NCBI GenBank assembly: GCA_019639075.1
Contig: JAHBSO010000006.1
Location: 78,101-142,100 of the forward strand
Origin: Actinomycetota bacterium
GTDB taxonomy: Bacteria > Actinomycetota > Acidimicrobiia > Acidimicrobiales > Iamiaceae
Length of the DNA stretch: 64,000 bases
Direction: 5' to 3'
The position numbers and the translations under genes were made by a program. How positions within the stretch are numbered: position 1 is the stretch's first letter; the number at the start of each line of letters is the position of its first letter. Of the stretch, positions 61,018 to 64,000 are shown in pieces. The notes beneath the pieces were generated by a model. That model did not search any database and was not told the DNA's origin. It was given only the letters and a program-made list of their open reading frames with translations.

Positions 61018-62652
61018 GTGAGCCCCACCCACTTCCCGTCGTTCACCCCGACCACCGGCGCGTTGGCGCGCGAGGCCGCGGCTCGGCGGGGCGACCACAC
61101 GCTCGTCGTGCTGGACGACGAGCGGCTCTCCTACGCCGAGGCCGACCGGCGGTCGGCGGCGCTGGCGAAGGGACTGCTGGCCTCGGGGGTCGGCAAGGGC
61201 ACCCTCGTGGGGCTGCTCGCCCCCAACGGTCCGGACTGGGTCGTCGGGTGGTTCGCCATCACCCGGATCGGCGCGGTGGCGGTGCTCCTCAACACCTACA
61301 ACAAGGCCGCGGAGTTGGGCCGGACGATCCGCCACAGCGACCAGGCCCTCCTCCTCACCGTCGGCTCGCACCTCGGCCACGACTACCTCGACCGGTTGGA
61401 GCAGGCCGCGCCCGACCTCGCGGGGCAGACCCACGAACGGCTGCTGCTGCACAGCCACCCGTACCTGCGGTCGGTGTGGACCTTCTCGGGCGGTCCGCGG
61501 CCGTGGTGCGGCGAGGTCGACGAGCTGGTCGAGCGGGGCGCAGCGGTCGACGACGAGCTGCTGGCCGCGGTCGAGGCCGAGGTCACCCCCGCCGATCCGG
61601 CGGTGATCGTGTACACGTCCGGCTCGACCAGCGACCCGAAGGGCGCGGTGCACACCCACGGTGCGGTGGTGCGCCACGCCCACAACCTGTCGCCGATGCG
61701 CGACCTGCGCGACGACGACGTGCTCTACACGCCGATGCCGCTCTTCTGGGTCGGCGGGTTCAGCTTCACCCTGGTCGCCGCCATGCACGCCGGGGCGACG
61801 CTCGTGTTCGAGGACCGCTTCGAGCCCGGGACCACGCTCGACCTGCTCGAGCGGGAGCGGGTCACCCAGGTGCTGGGCTGGCCGCACATGGCCAAGGCGC
61901 TGGTCGACCACCCGACCTTCGCCGAGCGCGATCTGTCGAGCATCCGGGCCGGGACGGTCGCTGCGCTCCCACCTCCCTCCGCCGCCGGCGAACCGCCGCC
62001 CGAGGTGCCGATGGCCAGCTCGCTCGGCATGACCGAGACGCTCGGTCCGCACACGTTCGACGCCAAGGTCGAGCTGCCGCCGGAGAAGGCCGGCAGCTTC
62101 GGCCACGCCGTGCCCGGGGTCGAGCACCGCATCGTCGATCCCGTCACCGGCGAGGACGTCGCCCTCGGTGAGCCGGGCGAGGTGTGGGTCCGCGGCTACT
62201 CGGTGATGGCCGGCTTCCACAAGCGGGAGCGCACCGACGTGTTCACCGCCGACGGGTGGTTCCGCACCGGCGACGCCGGCCGCTTCGACGCCGACGGCCA
62301 CTTCTACTTCAGCGGTCGGATGGGCGACCTCATCAAGTCGTCGGGCATGAACATCACGCCGCGCGAGGTGGAGGAGGCGTTCGAGGCGCTGCCCGAGGTG
62401 GTGATGGCGTTCGTCACCGGCGTCGACCACCCCGACCGGGGTCAGGACGTCGTCGCCGCGATCGCGCTCCGACCGGGCGAGTCGCTCGACGGCGCCGTTG
62501 CCCGGTCCCGGGTGGCCGAGGAGATCGCGTCGTACAAGGTGCCGCGCCACGTCGAGGTCTTCGCCACCCAGGAGGAGCTGCCCTGGCTCGACTCCGGCAA
62601 GGTCGACCGCCGCCGCCTCGCCGCCCTCCTGGCCGACCGCTACCGCGCGTGA
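61018..62652 (+). CDS. acyl-CoA synthetase (AMP-binding, ANL superfamily)
   Basis: A 544-residue ligase that activates a carboxylic acid with ATP and CoA. The P-loop VIVYTSGSTSDPKGAVHTHG (A3), SSLGMTETLGPHTF (A5), WFRTGDAGRFDADGHFYFSGRMGDLIKSSGMNITPREVEE (A7-A8) and the final catalytic Lys in DSGKVDRRRL are present. Probably first step of the catabolic block. GTG 61018 lacks a strong ribosome site. It ends at a cluster of family A hairpins. Confidence 0.9.
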   Translation: MSPTHFPSFTPTTGALAREAAARRGDHTLVVLDDERLSYAEADRRSAALAKGLLASGVGKGTLVGLLAPNGPDWVVGWFAITRIGAVAVLLNTYNKAAELGRTIRHSDQALLLTVGSHLGHDYLDRLEQAAPDLAGQTHERLLLHSHPYLRSVWTFSGGPRPWCGEVDELVERGAAVDDELLAAVEAEVTPADPAVIVYTSGSTSDPKGAVHTHGAVVRHAHNLSPMRDLRDDDVLYTPMPLFWVGGFSFTLVAAMHAGATLVFEDRFEPGTTLDLLERERVTQVLGWPHMAKALVDHPTFAERDLSSIRAGTVAALPPPSAAGEPPPEVPMASSLGMTETLGPHTFDAKVELPPEKAGSFGHAVPGVEHRIVDPVTGEDVALGEPGEVWVRGYSVMAGFHKRERTDVFTADGWFRTGDAGRFDADGHFYFSGRMGDLIKSSGMNITPREVEEAFEALPEVVMAFVTGVDHPDRGQDVVAAIALRPGESLDGAVARSRVAEEIASYKVPRHVEVFATQEELPWLDSGKVDRRRLAALLADRYRA

Positions 62653-62654
62653 CC

Positions 62655-62683
62655 GCACAGTCGGGGTCGGATCCCGACCGTGC
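62655..62683. terminator. family A hairpin after the acyl-CoA synthetase gene
   Basis: GCAC-A-GTCGGG and CCCGAC-C-GTGC arms form a stem 2 bp past the stop codon. It is an inverted-orientation relative of the two tandem copies that follow and of the hairpin at 46464. Confidence 0.65.
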
Positions 62684-62710
62684 CGGCGCGGAGTAGGTCT
62701 GGAGTCGTCG

Positions 62711-62790
62711 GTCGGGTCACGGTTGGGATCCGACCCCGACTGTGCTCTCGGTCGGGTCACGGTTGGGATCCGACCCCGACTGTGCTCTCG
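62711..62790. repeat. exact 40-bp tandem duplication carrying family A half-hairpins
   Basis: 62711-62750 and 62751-62790 are identical. Each unit starts GTCGGGTCACGG and contains CCGACCCCGACTGTGC, the complement of the hairpin at 62655. Each could fold with the first copy. The array lies between convergent synthetase and thiolase-like genes, ending 4 bp before the latter's stop. Confidence 0.75.
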
Positions 62791-62794
62791 ACGG

Positions 62795-63991
62795 TCAGGC
62801 GGTGTGGCGGGTGAGGAGGAGGGCGCCGGCGACGGGGCCGCCGCCGTTGGCGACCGCGGCGACCTCGGGTGATCCCTGGACCTGACGGTCGCCGGCCTCG
62901 CCGCGGAGCTGGAGCACGGCCTCGTGGACGAAGCCGAAGCCGTGGAGTCGACCGGCCGACAGCTGGCCGCCGTGGGTGTTCACGGGCAGCTCGCCGTCGA
63001 GCGCGATGCGGGCCCCGCCCTCGACGAACGGTCCCGACTCGCCGCGCCCGCAGAACCCGAGCGCCTCGAGCCACGTCATCGTGAGGAAGCTGAACCCGTC
63101 GTAGAGCTCGGCGACGTCGACGTCGGTCGCGGTCAGGTCGGTCCGCTCCCAGAGCGACGCGGCCGCGTCCCGGGCCGACATGGTGGTCATGTCGTCGAAC
63201 TGGTCCCACGACGGCCGACCCCGGAGCGCGGTGCCCACGGCCTCGAAGCGGGCCACCGGGTGGTCGACGTCGGCGGCGTGCTCGACGGCCGAGACGATCA
63301 GCGCGGTCGACCCGTCGACCGGGGCATCGCAATCGAAGAGTCGGAACGGCGTCGTGATCATGCGCGCCGCGAAGTAGTCGTCGAGGGTCATCGGGTCGCG
63401 GTAGACGGCGTCGGGGTTGCGCCGGGCGTTGCGGCGGCCGTTCAGCGCGATCTGGGCGAGCTGCTCGGAGGTGGTGCCGAACTCGTGCATGTGGCGCTGC
63501 GCGTTCATGGCCAGCCAGTTGGCGGCGGAGTAGGCGCGGAAGGGGATCGTCCACTGGAGCGATCCGCCCATCTTCGGAGGACCGCCGCCGGAGAGACCGA
63601 TGCCCTCGCGTCCGCCCTGGCCCTGCGCGGTCGATTCGGTGACGGTCCGGTAGACGAGCACGTGGCGGCACAGCCCGGCGGCGACGGCGAGGACGGCGTC
63701 GACGATCGCCGACAGCTGGGCCGGGCCCTCGATGCCGCCGCGGTGCCAGTTGACCGAGAGGCGGAGCGCGTCCTGCACGTCGGGCGATCCGGGGCCGGAG
63801 AAGCCGGGGGGCATCGGGAACGAGCCGGGGTAGGTGGCCAGGCCGTCGATGTCGGCCGGGGCGAGGCCGGCGTCGGCGATGGCCCGCAGCGAGGCCTCGA
63901 TGGTGAGGTCGAGCCCGGTGCGCCCGAGGCGTCGACCGACCGCCGACTGGCCGATCCCCGAGATCACCGCCCGCTGTTCGACCGCGGTCAC
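62795..63991 (-). CDS. thiolase-fold lipid-transfer-like protein (Ltp2/SCP-x aldolase type)
   Basis: A 398-residue thiolase-superfamily protein of the non-condensing Ltp/SCP-x group. Where true thiolases have the nucleophilic Cys (around residue 85) the sequence reads NWHRGGIEGPAQL with no Cys, as in Ltp2. Conserved downstream parts are VDVAELYDGFSFLTMTWLEALGFCGRGE and VNTHGGQLSAGRLHGFGFVHE, containing the Tyr and His used by Ltp2 for retro-aldol cleavage. Ltp2 needs a DUF35 (ChsH2-like) partner, which would be outside the window. The GTG start at 63991 is 9 nt from the edge. Confidence 0.85.
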   Translation of the reverse strand: MTAVEQRAVISGIGQSAVGRRLGRTGLDLTIEASLRAIADAGLAPADIDGLATYPGSFPMPPGFSGPGSPDVQDALRLSVNWHRGGIEGPAQLSAIVDAVLAVAAGLCRHVLVYRTVTESTAQGQGGREGIGLSGGGPPKMGGSLQWTIPFRAYSAANWLAMNAQRHMHEFGTTSEQLAQIALNGRRNARRNPDAVYRDPMTLDDYFAARMITTPFRLFDCDAPVDGSTALIVSAVEHAADVDHPVARFEAVGTALRGRPSWDQFDDMTTMSARDAAASLWERTDLTATDVDVAELYDGFSFLTMTWLEALGFCGRGESGPFVEGGARIALDGELPVNTHGGQLSAGRLHGFGFVHEAVLQLRGEAGDRQVQGSPEVAAVANGGGPVAGALLLTRHTA

Positions 63992-64000
63992 GGGACCACC

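Noticed and set aside
1..64000. tRNA/rRNA genes, insertion sequences, integrases, phage genes
   Set aside because: No T-loop GGTTCGANTCC context, no rRNA segments and no transposase or integrase motifs were found in any credible gene.

Overview
The window is a chromosomal segment of a very GC-rich actinobacterium. Codon third positions are almost all G or C, and GTG starts, GTGA/ATGA start-stop overlaps and apparently leaderless promoters (TAnnnT placed 6-8 nt before the start codon) are frequent. The mix of P450s, class III CoA-transferase, paired acyl-CoA dehydrogenases, an Ltp2-like thiolase-fold protein and several amidohydrolases recalls Acidimicrobiia (Ilumatobacter/Iamia relatives), but that placement is an inference. 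I see no rRNA, tRNA, CRISPR array, insertion sequence or prophage. About 52 protein genes are supported and coding density is high.

Layout. 0.1-5.5 kb: a MalT-type LuxR regulator, an ECF42-like sigma factor with its DGPF/YCII partner, and a P450. 5.5-9.9 kb: an arsenic island with divergent arsI/arsR, arsC, an aquaporin, an ArsR-ArsC fusion and a ClC channel. 10-15.6 kb: crotonase, alpha/beta hydrolase plus amidohydrolase operon, SRPBCC, Gfo/Idh/MocA and DUF2252 genes. 15.7-20.3 kb: a xylose operon (ROK regulator, xylA, xylB, aldose epimerase). 20.3-27.4 kb: a LacI-controlled catabolic locus (DUF2264 protein divergent from LacI, DapA-like aldolase, flavin oxidoreductase, isomerase, 2-hydroxyacid dehydrogenase). 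27.4-30.4 kb: a diadenylate-cyclase-domain protein, a 1 kb non-coding stretch with a structured leader, and a DUF1996 lipoprotein.

30.5-52.6 kb is a cell-surface polysaccharide locus: Wzz/BY-kinase-like protein, glycosyltransferases, O-antigen-ligase-like protein, WecG/TagA-type transferase and a Wzx-like flippase. Inside it lies a two-protein NRPS-PKS assembly line (32.4-43.6 kb). The NRPS is formyltransferase - partial condensation-like - adenylation split by a luciferase-like monooxygenase - PCP. The PKS is KS-AT-KR-DH-ACP-TE. My manual reading of the adenylation pocket is close to the glycine code. This is the most interesting system in the window.

52.7-64 kb: PhyH dioxygenase, SMP-30 protein, then a CoA-thioester catabolic block (P450, CoA-transferase, two acyl-CoA dehydrogenases, amidohydrolase, acyl-CoA synthetase, Ltp2-like protein), suggesting breakdown of a hydrophobic or terpenoid/steroid-like carboxylate. 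Two of its transcription units share a promoter/operator motif with a compensating base change.

Two families of short inverted repeats occupy junctions between convergent genes (6.6, 46.5, 57.2 and 62.7 kb) and look like bidirectional terminators. One copy of a family lies inside the 5' end of the first P450.
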